DNA from: CAVTPD01 sp963736575 | GTDB lineage: Bacteria > Bacteroidota > Bacteroidia > Cytophagales > JAAEPT01 | Direction: 5' to 3' | Length of the DNA: 64,000 bases | Assembly (NCBI GenBank): GCA_963736575.1 | Contig: CAVTPD010000001.1 | Location: 868,001 to 932,000 of the forward strand | Part shown: piece after piece, positions 1-10,331 of the stretch | How the letters are laid out: each line of letters opens with the position of its first letter | How positions within the stretch are numbered: the stretch's first letter is position 1 | Notes under the pieces: generated by a model | Told to the model about the DNA's origin: nothing | Seen by the model: only the letters and a program-made list of their open reading frames with translations | Database searches by the model: none | Position numbers and translations under genes: made by a program

Positions 1-2478
1 GTATTGTCGGCTGCTACGGCATATATGGATAATGAATGGCATCATTTTGCTTTTATTGTAAACCGAAGAGCCAATGCCAGTATTTATGTAGACGGCGACT
101 TACAAGCCTTTAAACAAAGCGATGATTACGGTGGGTTGAACGGCGCTGAAATGGCTATTGGTGCTCGTATGCAAAGAACGGGTGGTGTAAATATTTACGA
201 CCAACATTTCACGGGTAAAATGGATGAATTCCGTATTTGGGGCTTAGCCCGAACCGCTACTTTAATAGGAATGGATATGAACGCGAAATTGTCGGGTGAT
301 GAAGTAGGTTTATTAGCCTATTATCCTTTTGACGCGTACGATATCAACTTAATCTTACAATCAACCTTAGAAGACCAAGTAGAAGGTTCTGTTTTAACGG
401 CATCGGCAGTAAGTGGTGGTGTTACCAATTCGGATGTGCCTAATATTAAAGACGCGCGTCCAGCACAGAACTTGTCATTTGATTGGGTAGTAAACGGTGA
501 TGAGTTAATCATTAACGTGAACGAACAACCGCAATTGATCGAAAAAACAGTCTTGGAATTCACGGTTCGTAATGTAGAAGATTTGCAAGAAAACCGCATG
601 GCTTCTCCGGTAACGTGGACAGCCTACATTAAGAAAAACACCTTGATTTGGGGAAGCAGCAAGTTGGACTTCCAGAAAAAACTGTACGATGAAATGAGTT
701 TCTCAGTTGAAATTCAAAACATTGGTGGAGTAGAACAGAATTTCAGCATAAAAAATCTACCAAGCTGGATCACGCCTTCTCAAAAGAGTGGAACATTATT
801 GCCAGACAGTAAACAAGAAATAGAATTTGAAGTAGATCCTTCTGTAAATATTGGAGAATACGACATCTCCATGTATTTAGGTTCCGACTTTGGTTACAAT
901 GAAAAACTGGAAGTAAAATTAAAAGTATACGAAGAAGCTCCAGAGTGGTTGATCGATCCTTCGGATTACCAGTATTCTATGAGTTTAGTGGGTTATACAA
1001 AAGTAGATGGCGTTATATCTACTAATCCAGACGACCAAGTTGCTGCTTTTGTAGGGAATGAATGCCGCGGTGTAGCCAATTTAGAATACATAGAAGACTA
1101 CGACCGTTACCTGGTTTTCTTAAATATTTATTCTAATGCTGAACAAGGCGAAGAAGTTTATTTCAGAATTTGGAATGCAAGCGAAGGTATTGAGCACATC
1201 AATATTACACCGGAATTACAATTTGTGTCTAATGATTTAATTGGGACGCCGGCTAATCCGCAATTATTAGAAACCAATAACAGTTACAACAACCGTATTT
1301 ATTTACCTAGCGGTTGGAAATGGATTTCCATCAATTTAGAAGATCCTGATTTAAACGATTGTAATGCTTTTTTAAGCGACTTAAGTTCAGAATCGGGTGA
1401 CCAAGTGAAAGGACAGCTTAGCTTTGCCAATTACGATCCGTTTATTGGTTGGAATGGTTCTTTAAATAGCACCGGAATGAACAACAAAGAAATGTATCTG
1501 GTAAAATCTAAAGCAGCCGATACGTTGGAGTTTTCGGGACAAAAAGTAGACGTAATGGCCAGCCCAATAACTATAGAAAAAGGTTGGAACTGGATTGGAT
1601 ATCCACCGCAAGTAAACATTGAATTGAACCAAGCTTTGGGGAATTACGATGCTGCCAACGGAGATATTTTCAAAAGTCAGTATGCGTTTGCCGTGTACGA
1701 TGATATTTTGGGTTGGATAGGAAACTTAGATTTCTTAAAACCGGGTGAAGGATACATGTTCCGTACCGCTAATACGGCTTCCAATTTAATTTATCCTGAA
1801 AATGGAATGAGTGCTTTACGTACCGCGTCATCATTACGCGTGGCTGTACCAAGTACAAGTGCGCCTTGGGTAGTGAACGATGTAGATTATCCTTTCAACA
1901 TGTCTGTAATTGCTACGCTTTCGGGTGTGGTAAATGAAGAGTATGAAGTGGGTGCTTTTGTAAATGGCGAATGCCGTGGTAAAGCAAACGGGCAAACCTA
2001 CCAAGTTGATGGCAGAGATGTAGTATTGTATTTCGTAACCGTTCATGGTACCAGCAACGATAAAATTAACTTTAAGATTTACGATAAATCTACGGGTGAT
2101 GTAGTTGATGCTACCGAAGAACTTACTTTTATAACCAATGGTGTAGAAGGAACATCTAGTAATCCTTATCCAATTGGGCAAGGTGTTATTTCGGGCATAG
2201 ACTTTATGGAAAGTTCTTTTGATGTAAAAGGATATCCTAATCCTTTTGAAAAAGAGTTTGTCATAGAATTTAGCAGAGCTTATGTGGGCGAGTTTACCTA
2301 CGAAGTAATAGATGTTATGGGGAAAATTGTTTCTAGCGGAGTGTCTGAATTAGACGCCAGCCGTGCATTTAGATGGAAAGGGCAAACAGACTCTGGAAAA
2401 GAACTTCCAGCTGGAGTGTATACCATAAGCCTTCAATTAACTTCGGGAACAAAATCCATTACAGTAATTAAAATTTAA
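1..2478 (+). CDS. LamG-domain T9SS type A secreted protein (5' partial)
   Basis: The reading frame is open from the first base, so the gene begins upstream; 825 codons are visible. Near the N-terminal edge a LamG/concanavalin-like fold is recognisable (NEWHHFAFIV, then a strand carrying VDGD, and KMDEFRIWG). Residues about 210-310 form an Ig-like module (NIGG...LPSWITP...SGTL). Two copies of a roughly 115-residue module follow, at about 311-425 and 618-735, each with a DY..(N/S)M start, a (V/A)AFV-type strand and ECRG. The last 85 residues are a T9SS type A sorting domain (YPNPFEKEF ... DVMGK ... LPAGVYT ... ITVIKI). Expected to be exported through the outer membrane by T9SS and anchored on the cell surface. 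It precedes a second adhesin and a PorP/SprF gene on the same strand. Ligand unknown. Confidence 0.85.
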   Translation, partial: VLSAATAYMDNEWHHFAFIVNRRANASIYVDGDLQAFKQSDDYGGLNGAEMAIGARMQRTGGVNIYDQHFTGKMDEFRIWGLARTATLIGMDMNAKLSGDEVGLLAYYPFDAYDINLILQSTLEDQVEGSVLTASAVSGGVTNSDVPNIKDARPAQNLSFDWVVNGDELIINVNEQPQLIEKTVLEFTVRNVEDLQENRMASPVTWTAYIKKNTLIWGSSKLDFQKKLYDEMSFSVEIQNIGGVEQNFSIKNLPSWITPSQKSGTLLPDSKQEIEFEVDPSVNIGEYDISMYLGSDFGYNEKLEVKLKVYEEAPEWLIDPSDYQYSMSLVGYTKVDGVISTNPDDQVAAFVGNECRGVANLEYIEDYDRYLVFLNIYSNAEQGEEVYFRIWNASEGIEHINITPELQFVSNDLIGTPANPQLLETNNSYNNRIYLPSGWKWISINLEDPDLNDCNAFLSDLSSESGDQVKGQLSFANYDPFIGWNGSLNSTGMNNKEMYLVKSKAADTLEFSGQKVDVMASPITIEKGWNWIGYPPQVNIELNQALGNYDAANGDIFKSQYAFAVYDDILGWIGNLDFLKPGEGYMFRTANTASNLIYPENGMSALRTASSLRVAVPSTSAPWVVNDVDYPFNMSVIATLSGVVNEEYEVGAFVNGECRGKANGQTYQVDGRDVVLYFVTVHGTSNDKINFKIYDKSTGDVVDATEELTFITNGVEGTSSNPYPIGQGVISGIDFMESSFDVKGYPNPFEKEFVIEFSRAYVGEFTYEVIDVMGKIVSSGVSELDASRAFRWKGQTDSGKELPAGVYTISLQLTSGTKSITVIKI

Positions 2479-2486
2479 AATAGAAA

Positions 2487-2508
2487 GTGGCCAATTTATA
2501 TTGGCCAC
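2487..2508 (+). terminator. 9-bp hairpin between the two adhesin genes
   Basis: A perfect inverted repeat, GTGGCCAAT / ATTGGCCAC with loop TTAT, starts 8 bases after the stop of the LamG gene and ends 9 bases before the next ATG. Only a weak T-rich tract (ATTATTT) follows. It may be a partial terminator or processing hairpin separating the two adhesin genes; a full intrinsic terminator is not certain. Confidence 0.4.
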
Positions 2509-2517
2509 ATTATTTCA

Positions 2518-5500
2518 ATGAAACGCTTACTTCTACTTTGTTCAGGATTAATTCTCCTGTTTCATACAGCTTTTGCTGCTCCTCCATCTTGGTCGGTTAA
2601 CGTTAACGATTACAGTAACAGTATGACGGTTACGGGGGCCATCAATATTGATTATTCGGAAAATAGAAACACTAACGATATTGTTGCTGCTTTTGTAAAT
2701 GGTACTTGTCGCGGAGTGGCTAAACCTATATACATTGCGCAATTAGACCGATACATTGTCTTCTTATTAATCTATGGAGACATGGCCAACGAAGAGATAG
2801 AATTTCAGGTTTACGATGCCGGTTTAGATGAGGTACGAGCCATAGAAAATAACATGATGTTTCGGGTGAATGGCATTGTGGGAAGTTCGGTAGCGCCCTA
2901 CATTTGGTCCGATCCTACTTTAAGTAACGAAGCCAATATTTTAAGCTATGATTTTGGTGTGCCCAATTCTAGTGTGGTTTTTAAAGGCGACAGTATTTTA
3001 GTTGAAGTTCCTTATTTAACAGATACCACGCAATTAACCGCTCAGTTTACCACTTCACCACAAGCTTATGTTCGGATAGGGGACAGCCTTCAGGTTTCAG
3101 GAATAACAACCAATAATTTCAGTTCTGTGGTTCGGTACCATTTGCAAAGCGCAGACGAAACCACTACCAGAACGTATTATGTAAAAGTTTCTGTGGAAGA
3201 CGCCTCTCCGTCTAATTTATTTCTTTTAGACTCAACTTTATTTGAAACTTCCGGAAAAGGAACTTTGGTTGGTGTTTTTGAAGTAGAAGACCCGGATGGT
3301 GTTGGGATTAATACGGTTACCTTAACTTCTAATGTAGCAACAGATAACAATAAGTTTAAAATCCTACAGGGTAAATTGTATTCCAATGCCTTGTTTGATT
3401 ACGAAACACAACAACAACATACTATTGAGGCAGAAGTCACCAATGAGTTAGGTTTAAGTCTTATAAAGTCTTTTGCTGTATACATTATTGACGAAAACGA
3501 CGAAGCACCTATAATGGAAAACGATACGGTGTATTTGCCAGAAGACTTAAGCTTACCAACGCTGGTGCATACTATTAAAGTAAGCGATAGAGATTCTTCA
3601 GCAGCTTTTAAAAAGCATACGTTTATACTGAAAGTTGGAAACGAGGACGCTCGTTTTTCCTTAGATAAAAAGACCGGCAGCATCTATTTAATCAACCCGC
3701 TGGATTATGAATCTTCCACACTTATTTATGAGTTAGAGTTTCAGGTTTCAGATGGCGTTTTTACTTCGGAAGGAAGTATTATTTTTTATGTGGAAGATGT
3801 AAACGACGGTGTTCCAATGATTACAACAGCTACTATTAGTGTGCTTGAATCTTCGGCGATAGGTACAGAAGTACATAAAGTTGTAGCAACGGATGTAGAT
3901 GCTAATTCCGAATTAAGTTATTCTATAACCGGTGGAAATACTGGAAACGTGTTTAGTATTAATGATTCTACAGGATTGATAACATTAGTAGATTCTTTAG
4001 ACTATGAAACTACTACCAATTATTTGTTGGAAGTAGCAGTGAGCGATGGTTTAAATGCTTCCGTAGCGTATTTCCCAGTGAATGTAATTGATGTGAACGA
4101 TGAATATCCGCTTGTAGCGGTTGATACCGTTCAGCTTTCTGAAAATGCTATAACCGGACAAATAGCGCACATTATTAATTCTACAGATCCAGACGAAAAT
4201 TCTAGACTTCGGTATGCCATTACAAACGGAAATGTAGGGCAGGCATTTACCATAAACCCGGGATATGGAATTATTACTGTTCTACAACCGGTAGATTACG
4301 AAAAGCTGGAACGTTATTTCTTAGAAGTAACGGTAGACGATGGCGGTTTAAAAACAGTCGTGATTATTGTAGTAGAAGTAGTCAACGAAAACGATGAGAA
4401 ACCTGAACTGATTTCGGATTCTATTTACATTGATGAAAGCCATTTTCAGATGGCTTATGTAGGCCAAGCAGTTGGGATAGATATAGATGACTTAACCAAT
4501 TTAACTTATTCGATCACTAGCGGAAATACAAAATCTGCCTTTTCAATTGACAAAACCACTGGAGTAATTACACTAGATTCAATTCTGGATTACGAAAAGC
4601 TGGCACGTTACAATTTAGAAATTACAGTTGATGACGAAGTTGACCAAGCTACGGGGATCATTAGCATCTTTTTAAATAACCTTAATGACGAATTCCCGGT
4701 AGTAAGTTCACAGACAATTTCTGTTTCGGAAGCTAGTCTTTTAGGAATAGAAGTGGCCAATATAGTAGCTACCGATAGCGATGAGTTGGAAGATTTAATT
4801 TATCGAATTGATTCTGGCAACGAAGAAGATCGCTTTACCATAGATTCAACAACCGGAATTATAACACTTAAAAATCAACTGGATTACGAAACTATAATCA
4901 GTTACGATTTAGCTATTTCGGTGTTTGATGGTTTAAATACTTCCTACGGAAATGTTATTGTAAATGTTATAAATGCCAATGACGAGCCCCCAGTTGTTGA
5001 AGATTTAGAAATTACCATTTCGGAAGATTTACGAGTGGGTTTTCAATTGGATACCTTAGTGGTGAGTGACAAGGATGGAAAAATTGAAGGATTGTATTTT
5101 AGTTTATTAAATCCTAATGGTGCTTTTAAGTTCTCTGTAGACCCTACTTATGGCTTTATTCAATTAAGAGAGGCGTTGGATTATGAAACGGATACTATTC
5201 ACAAATTTGAAGTAAAAGTTTCGGATGGTACCTTATATTCAATTGGTACGGTTACGGTTAATGTTTTAGATGTTAATGACAATCCGCCAAGCTTGGCTAG
5301 AGATTCTTCTTATGTAGATGAAACCATTGAACTTGGAACGGTTGTATATACAGCACTTGGTGCAGATGTAGATCAGAATCCAGTGCTACGGTATTCTTAT
5401 ACCGGATTGTATAAAGAGATTTTTAGCATTGATTCTTTAAGCGGTGAAATTAGCGTTACTGCGGCATTAGATTATGAAACAAAAAGCTCTTACGATTTAA

Positions 5501-7005
5501 AAATAACCGTTGATGACAACAAATACCAAGCAACAGGGATTGTCCGTATTTTATTAAATAACCTTAATGACGAATTTCCTGTAGTAAACTCACAGACGGT
5601 TTCTGTTTCGGAAGCCAGTTTTTTAGGTGTAAAAGTCACTAATATAGTAGCAATTGATAGTGATCAGTTGGGAGGGTTGTTTTATCATATTGATTCCGGA
5701 AACGAAGAAGATCGCTTTGCTATAGATACCACAACCGGAATTATAACACTTAAAAATCTGCTGGATTACGAAACGGTAACCAACTACGATTTGGCTATTT
5801 CGGTATTTGATGGCTTACAAACATCCTTCGGAAATATTATTGTAAATGTGATCAACTCCAATGACGAGCCTCCAGTTGCAGAAGATTTAGAAATCACCAT
5901 TCCTGAAAATTTAAGAGTAGGCTTTCAATTAGATACTTTTGTAGTAACGGATGCGGATGGCGGAAGTGGGGGATTGTATTTCAGTTTAGTAAATCCCAAT
6001 AGCATCTTTAACTTCTCTATAGATGCCAATTATGGCTTTGTGCGTTTAACAGAGTCACTAGATTATGAAAAAGATACCATATACCAGTTTGAAGTAAAAG
6101 TTTCGGATGGAGCGCTGTATTCAACAGCTATGGTAACGGTGAATATTGTAGATGTTAATGATAATGCACCAAGTTTAGCCAGAGACTCTTCCTTTGTAGA
6201 TGAAACCGTTGAAATTGGAAGTGTTGTACATACAGCTATTGCTGAAGATTTAGACCGAAATTCCGTTATTCGCTATTCCTATACAGGAACGTATAAAGAT
6301 ATTTTCAGCATTGATTCATTAAGCGGAGAAATTATTCTAGTTGCTGCATTAGATTACGAAACAAAGCGCTCCTACGAATTAAACGTTGTGGTAAGCGATA
6401 CCCTTTTTCAGTCTAAAGGAAAAGTTCTTATTTACCTGAACGATATAAACGATGAGTTTCCTCAATTAAAAGATACCTCCATAACGGTTTCAGAATTTAC
6501 GGAATCGGGTACGTTTTTATTAGAACTTAGTGCAACGGATAAAGATGAAAACAGTCTATTAAGCTATGCCTTGTTGTCCGAAAATGAGTTGTTTGACCTA
6601 AGTTCAGATGGTGTTTTGGATTTACTTGGGTCACTTGATTTTGAAACCGCAGAACAGCATCCTCTTTTAATAGAAGTTTTTGATGGAATAAATACCAGTA
6701 CAGATACCATTACCATTTTAGTAGGTGATGAAAATGAAAAGTTAGTTGATTTCGACAACACCTTTTCACCCAATGGAGATGGTGTTAATGATTATTGGTA
6801 TGTGAAAAACCCACAGAATTACAATACTTGTTCCTTTGTTATTTTTAATCAGTATGGGCATGAAGTCTATACTTCTACTGGTTATAACAACGATTGGGAC
6901 GGTACCATGAATGGCAAACCACTACCCGTAGGTACCTATTATTATGTTATAGATTGTCCCGATTGTCCATGTACACATTCTGGATTCATCTCATTAATTA
7001 AGTAA
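2518..7005 (+). CDS. Cadherin-repeat adhesin with T9SS type B / gliding-motility C-terminus
   Basis: 1495 aa secreted protein. Residues 1-20 are a signal peptide (MKRLLLLCSGLILLFHTAFA). Residues about 22-135 are the same module seen twice in the upstream LamG protein (WSVNVNDY, VAAFVNG, CRGVA). About twelve cadherin-type repeats follow, marked by eleven calcium-site linkers of the form ND(E/G/N)xP (for example NDEAP, NDEYP, NDEPP, NDNPP) and repeated LDYE motifs. The last 90 residues are the CHU_C/type B sorting domain (FSPNGDGVNDYW, FNQYGHEVY, DWDGTMNGKPLPVGTYYY). Proteins of this kind are T9SS-exported surface adhesins; SprB-like proteins in gliding flavobacteria have the same ending and a downstream SprF. 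An 882-bp internal tandem duplication (4680-5561 and 5562-6443) covers three cadherin repeats. Confidence 0.9.
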   Translation: MKRLLLLCSGLILLFHTAFAAPPSWSVNVNDYSNSMTVTGAINIDYSENRNTNDIVAAFVNGTCRGVAKPIYIAQLDRYIVFLLIYGDMANEEIEFQVYDAGLDEVRAIENNMMFRVNGIVGSSVAPYIWSDPTLSNEANILSYDFGVPNSSVVFKGDSILVEVPYLTDTTQLTAQFTTSPQAYVRIGDSLQVSGITTNNFSSVVRYHLQSADETTTRTYYVKVSVEDASPSNLFLLDSTLFETSGKGTLVGVFEVEDPDGVGINTVTLTSNVATDNNKFKILQGKLYSNALFDYETQQQHTIEAEVTNELGLSLIKSFAVYIIDENDEAPIMENDTVYLPEDLSLPTLVHTIKVSDRDSSAAFKKHTFILKVGNEDARFSLDKKTGSIYLINPLDYESSTLIYELEFQVSDGVFTSEGSIIFYVEDVNDGVPMITTATISVLESSAIGTEVHKVVATDVDANSELSYSITGGNTGNVFSINDSTGLITLVDSLDYETTTNYLLEVAVSDGLNASVAYFPVNVIDVNDEYPLVAVDTVQLSENAITGQIAHIINSTDPDENSRLRYAITNGNVGQAFTINPGYGIITVLQPVDYEKLERYFLEVTVDDGGLKTVVIIVVEVVNENDEKPELISDSIYIDESHFQMAYVGQAVGIDIDDLTNLTYSITSGNTKSAFSIDKTTGVITLDSILDYEKLARYNLEITVDDEVDQATGIISIFLNNLNDEFPVVSSQTISVSEASLLGIEVANIVATDSDELEDLIYRIDSGNEEDRFTIDSTTGIITLKNQLDYETIISYDLAISVFDGLNTSYGNVIVNVINANDEPPVVEDLEITISEDLRVGFQLDTLVVSDKDGKIEGLYFSLLNPNGAFKFSVDPTYGFIQLREALDYETDTIHKFEVKVSDGTLYSIGTVTVNVLDVNDNPPSLARDSSYVDETIELGTVVYTALGADVDQNPVLRYSYTGLYKEIFSIDSLSGEISVTAALDYETKSSYDLKITVDDNKYQATGIVRILLNNLNDEFPVVNSQTVSVSEASFLGVKVTNIVAIDSDQLGGLFYHIDSGNEEDRFAIDTTTGIITLKNLLDYETVTNYDLAISVFDGLQTSFGNIIVNVINSNDEPPVAEDLEITIPENLRVGFQLDTFVVTDADGGSGGLYFSLVNPNSIFNFSIDANYGFVRLTESLDYEKDTIYQFEVKVSDGALYSTAMVTVNIVDVNDNAPSLARDSSFVDETVEIGSVVHTAIAEDLDRNSVIRYSYTGTYKDIFSIDSLSGEIILVAALDYETKRSYELNVVVSDTLFQSKGKVLIYLNDINDEFPQLKDTSITVSEFTESGTFLLELSATDKDENSLLSYALLSENELFDLSSDGVLDLLGSLDFETAEQHPLLIEVFDGINTSTDTITILVGDENEKLVDFDNTFSPNGDGVNDYWYVKNPQNYNTCSFVIFNQYGHEVYTSTGYNNDWDGTMNGKPLPVGTYYYVIDCPDCPCTHSGFISLIK
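4680..6443 (+). repeat. Tandem 882-bp intragenic duplication (three cadherin repeats each)
   Basis: Bases 4680-5561 and 5562-6443 are two adjacent copies of a 294-residue unit, each beginning at a LNDEFPVV motif and running through NDEPP and NDN(P/A)P linkers to the next NDEFP. The protein copies are clearly alignable throughout (for instance DSGNEEDRF, ITLKN, SLARDSS, FSIDSLSGEI occur in both), with scattered substitutions. Read directly from the sequence. Confidence 0.85.
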
Positions 7006-7006
7006 A

Positions 7007-7948
7007 ATGAGCAGCAGTAGTAAATTATATATTCTTATTGTTTGGGCTTTGTTGGTTGCCAATATAAGTCAAGCACAGCAACCTGTACGTAATAATTTTT
7101 ATGTGCAGAACCCTTATTTAATTAATCCTGCATTAACGGGGTTTCATGGGGAACTGAGCGGCTATTTTAATTATAGAGACCAATGGCAAGGTATTCATGG
7201 GGCTCCTCAAATGTCTCAAATTGGTGGTCATGGGCCTATTTCTGAACACATGGGTGTTGGGCTTAAAGGTTCTTATCAATCGCAAGGGGTGTTTAGAGAA
7301 AGCGCTGTTGATTTAACCTGGGCTTATTGGATGAAGATTCAGGACGATGCTAGTTTGTCACTGGGTGCTTCTGTAGGCTTTGCTTTCAATCGTGTGAAGA
7401 ACGAAGAAGTTAGAATACAAGATGCCAATGATCAAGCTTTGTATAATGGTAATGTAAACGAATCTTTTTTTAATACGGGTTTTGGTATTCATTACGAATA
7501 CAGAGACTTTACCTTAAACGTAGCTTCACCAAGTTTATACAACAGAGTGGATAAAAAGTTTTTACCCTTAGTGAATGTAGAAACAGGCTATGATTTTTAT
7601 GCAGCCAATAGTGTATGGAGAATTCATCCGGCAGTTTATTACCAGATAAGTGATCCAGGTTTACAACAATTGGATTTTAATCTATTGGCAGAATGGGACG
7701 ATTTACTTTTTGGACAAGTGGGCTACCGTACAAATAAGAGTGTTTGGTTGGCCGTAGGGGCCACTTTTGTGGATTTAGGGATTATGTATGGTTATGAGAT
7801 TAATAATTCAAAAATTAAAACCGTTTCTTCCGGTACCCATGAGATCATGCTCTACTTTGATATTGATAATAAAAACTCAAATTATCAGGAAAATACATAT
7901 TACAAAAAACATCAACGTCACCGCAGGTTTAGAAAAAGAAAGGGGTAA
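7007..7948 (+). CDS. PorP/SprF family type IX secretion system membrane protein
   Basis: 313 aa. A signal peptide ends near QAQQ (residue 24), followed by the family hallmark at the N-terminus: FYVQNPYLINPALTG, then YRDQWQGI.GAP. The remainder alternates short beta strands as in an outer-membrane barrel. Family knowledge: PorP/SprF proteins bind the C-terminal domains of particular T9SS cargo, and SprF is needed for secretion of the SprB adhesin. The ATG lies one base after the stop of the cadherin gene, so the two are translationally linked, which makes the cadherin protein the probable dedicated cargo. The C-terminus is basic (KKHQRHRRFRKRKG). Confidence 0.9.
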   Translation: MSSSSKLYILIVWALLVANISQAQQPVRNNFYVQNPYLINPALTGFHGELSGYFNYRDQWQGIHGAPQMSQIGGHGPISEHMGVGLKGSYQSQGVFRESAVDLTWAYWMKIQDDASLSLGASVGFAFNRVKNEEVRIQDANDQALYNGNVNESFFNTGFGIHYEYRDFTLNVASPSLYNRVDKKFLPLVNVETGYDFYAANSVWRIHPAVYYQISDPGLQQLDFNLLAEWDDLLFGQVGYRTNKSVWLAVGATFVDLGIMYGYEINNSKIKTVSSGTHEIMLYFDIDNKNSNYQENTYYKKHQRHRRFRKRKG

Positions 7949-8180
7949 CTTTTAACGTTGGGTTATGATGGCATAATATTATTTCATAGATTTTGCATGC
8001 ATAAGTTCAAGGTAGGTAAGAAAGTTCTAGAACATATAAGTTTCTAGTAAAGGGTTCTCATTTAAGGTGTAGTTTTTAGTCCTTAATTAGAATAAGTACC
8101 AGTCAATGTTATTGTACTTAATTCTTTATTGATATTTTGTTTTTAGCTTGTATTTTAGTGTAAAAACCAATTTTTTTTGT

Positions 8181-10268
8181 ATGAATGTTTTAGTAAAAGA
8201 AGATGTGCTCTTTTCCGAGGTCAGAAATGAAGGGATTATGGCTCACAATCAAGGTATTCTGATTGATGCTGACAGCGTTTTTTTAAAATTGTTAGGTTAT
8301 ACTGAGCACGAAGTGATTGGCCAAAAAGTTATTGATTTTATTCATCCAGATTCCAAAGCATTATTGATTAAGAAAATAGAGAATGGAGCAGAAGATCCAT
8401 ACGATGTTTCGGTGTTGTGTAAAGATGGTTCTTACAAACGAATGGAGCTATTTCCCAAAAATATTATTCATAACGGCATTAGCTGTAGAATTGTTTTGGT
8501 AAGAGATGTTAATGAACGATATCTATCTGAATTACAGCAACAAGAGAAGAATAGAGAACTAAATACATTAATAGATAATTTACCGGGAATAAGTTTTCGT
8601 TGCCTTTTAGATAAAAGCTGGACTATGATATCTATGAGTAATCAACTTAAAGATATTACAGGATATAGCCCTACAGAAATGATTAATAATGCCTTAATAA
8701 GTATGGCAGAAATTATTCATCCAGATGATCGTGATTATGTAGAAAGACAAGTTTATGAAGCAGTTGAAGATGGTACTAAATACCAAATTGAGTACCGAAT
8801 TATAACTAAATCAGGAGAGCAGAAATGGGTTTGGGAACAAGGGTGCGGTATTTATGAAAAGGATAAATGCATTGCTATAGAGGGTTTTATTTGTGACATA
8901 ACGGAACAAAAAATTGCCAAATTAAAATTGCTTCAATACAACGAGGATTTAGAGGTAGAAATAGAAAAGAAAACCCAAGATGTTATAGAAGCAAATGAAG
9001 GGTTACGTCAACAAGCCGAAGAAATAGCTACAAATCTAACTTACATTGAAGAGGTTAATAAGAACCTAAATAATAAGAACGATTTAATAGAATTAGCTTT
9101 TAAAAAAGTTAAAGAGCTAAATAACTCGTTAAAGACCACTAATGATGCACTTAACGAAGCCGCTATTGTTTCTGTAGTAGATGTTAAAGGAAATATCTTA
9201 GAAGTAAATGATAAGTTTTGTGAAGTTTCTGAATTTAGCCGAGAAGAAATTATAGGGAAAAATCAAAATATTGTAAGTTCTAAATACCATTCCAAAGATT
9301 TTTGGAAGAATATGTGGAAGACTATTTCTAATGGTGAAGTATGGAGGGGCGAAATTAGAAACAAGAAAAAAGGAGGCGAAATTTATTGGGTAGATACAGT
9401 AATAGCTCCCTTCTTTAACAAAGATGGCAAGCCAGAAAAATACATCGCTATTCGTTTTTTAATTACTACTAAAAAAGAAAACGAAAAAATGCTTCAACAA
9501 AAAAATAGACATATTACTCAAAGCATTGAATATGCAAAGAGTATACAGGAAAAGATAATACCTTCTGAAAAAGAGTTGTTTATAAAATTTGAAGAGGTTT
9601 TTTTTGTTTATGAACCCAAGGATATTGTTAGTGGTGACTTTATCTGGTATAATTTTGATGCGAATACCAATACTAGTTTCATCGCAGTAGTAGACTGTAC
9701 TGGTCACGGTGTACCGGGTGCATTTATGTCTGTTTTAGGATTTGAATTGTTAGAACATATAGTAATAAGTAGGGGGATCCACCGCCCAGATATTGTACTA
9801 GAAGAAATGGATAAATCCATTAGAAAACTTTTAAAGCAAGATGAAGATACTTTAATCCAAGATGGTATGGATATGTGCTTTGTGGCAATAGACCACAGAA
9901 ATAATAAGATGGCATTTTCTGGTGCTTATAACGGAATGATTATAGTAAGAAATGGCGAATTGATAGAGTTAAAACCAAATAAGTTTTCTATAGGTTCTAA
10001 TTTTCATCATGGAGAAAAAGAATTTACGAGACAGAAAGTTGATCTTTTTAAAAATGATCAACTTTATTTTTTTACCGACGGTTATCCAGACCAATTAGGT
10101 GGTGCTCATCAGAAGAAGTTCATGAAAAGGAATTTTAAAGAAAGTATATTAAGCAATTCTATTTATCCAATGCATATACAGAAGGATCGTTTTTTAAAAG
10201 ATTTTGAGGCATGGAAAGGCGATTTTTTTCAAGTAGATGATGTAACAATGGTGGGGCTTAAAATTTAA
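8181..10268 (+). CDS. PAS-domain sensor with SpoIIE/PP2C-type phosphatase output
   Basis: 695 aa using the ATG at 8181; a TTG eleven codons upstream (8148) is open but less likely. No membrane segment is visible, so it is probably cytoplasmic. Three PAS domains occur at about 8-115, 128-250 (with PAC, WVWEQG...ITEQK) and 325-435, with a coiled coil between the second and third. A linker (SIEYAKSIQEKIIPS) leads to a SpoIIE-type phosphatase from about 475 with metal-site motifs VSGDF, VDCTGHGVPGAFM (about 503), DGMDM and FFTDGYPDQ. Family role: dephosphorylation of STAS-type anti-anti-sigma partners or similar. The same linker and output occur in the gene at 42250. It stands alone with 232 bases upstream. 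Confidence 0.88.
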   Translation: MNVLVKEDVLFSEVRNEGIMAHNQGILIDADSVFLKLLGYTEHEVIGQKVIDFIHPDSKALLIKKIENGAEDPYDVSVLCKDGSYKRMELFPKNIIHNGISCRIVLVRDVNERYLSELQQQEKNRELNTLIDNLPGISFRCLLDKSWTMISMSNQLKDITGYSPTEMINNALISMAEIIHPDDRDYVERQVYEAVEDGTKYQIEYRIITKSGEQKWVWEQGCGIYEKDKCIAIEGFICDITEQKIAKLKLLQYNEDLEVEIEKKTQDVIEANEGLRQQAEEIATNLTYIEEVNKNLNNKNDLIELAFKKVKELNNSLKTTNDALNEAAIVSVVDVKGNILEVNDKFCEVSEFSREEIIGKNQNIVSSKYHSKDFWKNMWKTISNGEVWRGEIRNKKKGGEIYWVDTVIAPFFNKDGKPEKYIAIRFLITTKKENEKMLQQKNRHITQSIEYAKSIQEKIIPSEKELFIKFEEVFFVYEPKDIVSGDFIWYNFDANTNTSFIAVVDCTGHGVPGAFMSVLGFELLEHIVISRGIHRPDIVLEEMDKSIRKLLKQDEDTLIQDGMDMCFVAIDHRNNKMAFSGAYNGMIIVRNGELIELKPNKFSIGSNFHHGEKEFTRQKVDLFKNDQLYFFTDGYPDQLGGAHQKKFMKRNFKESILSNSIYPMHIQKDRFLKDFEAWKGDFFQVDDVTMVGLKI

Positions 10269-10331
10269 GAAACACCCTGTTAAGTATTTTTGACCTGAAA
10301 TATAATAATTGAAATTGCTAAAGGGTCAGTA

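Noticed and set aside
3500..6750. Direct repeats in the adhesin gene as a CRISPR array or tandem DNA repeat element
   Set aside because: The repeats are in phase with the reading frame and correspond to cadherin domains of about 98 residues, with diverged codons.
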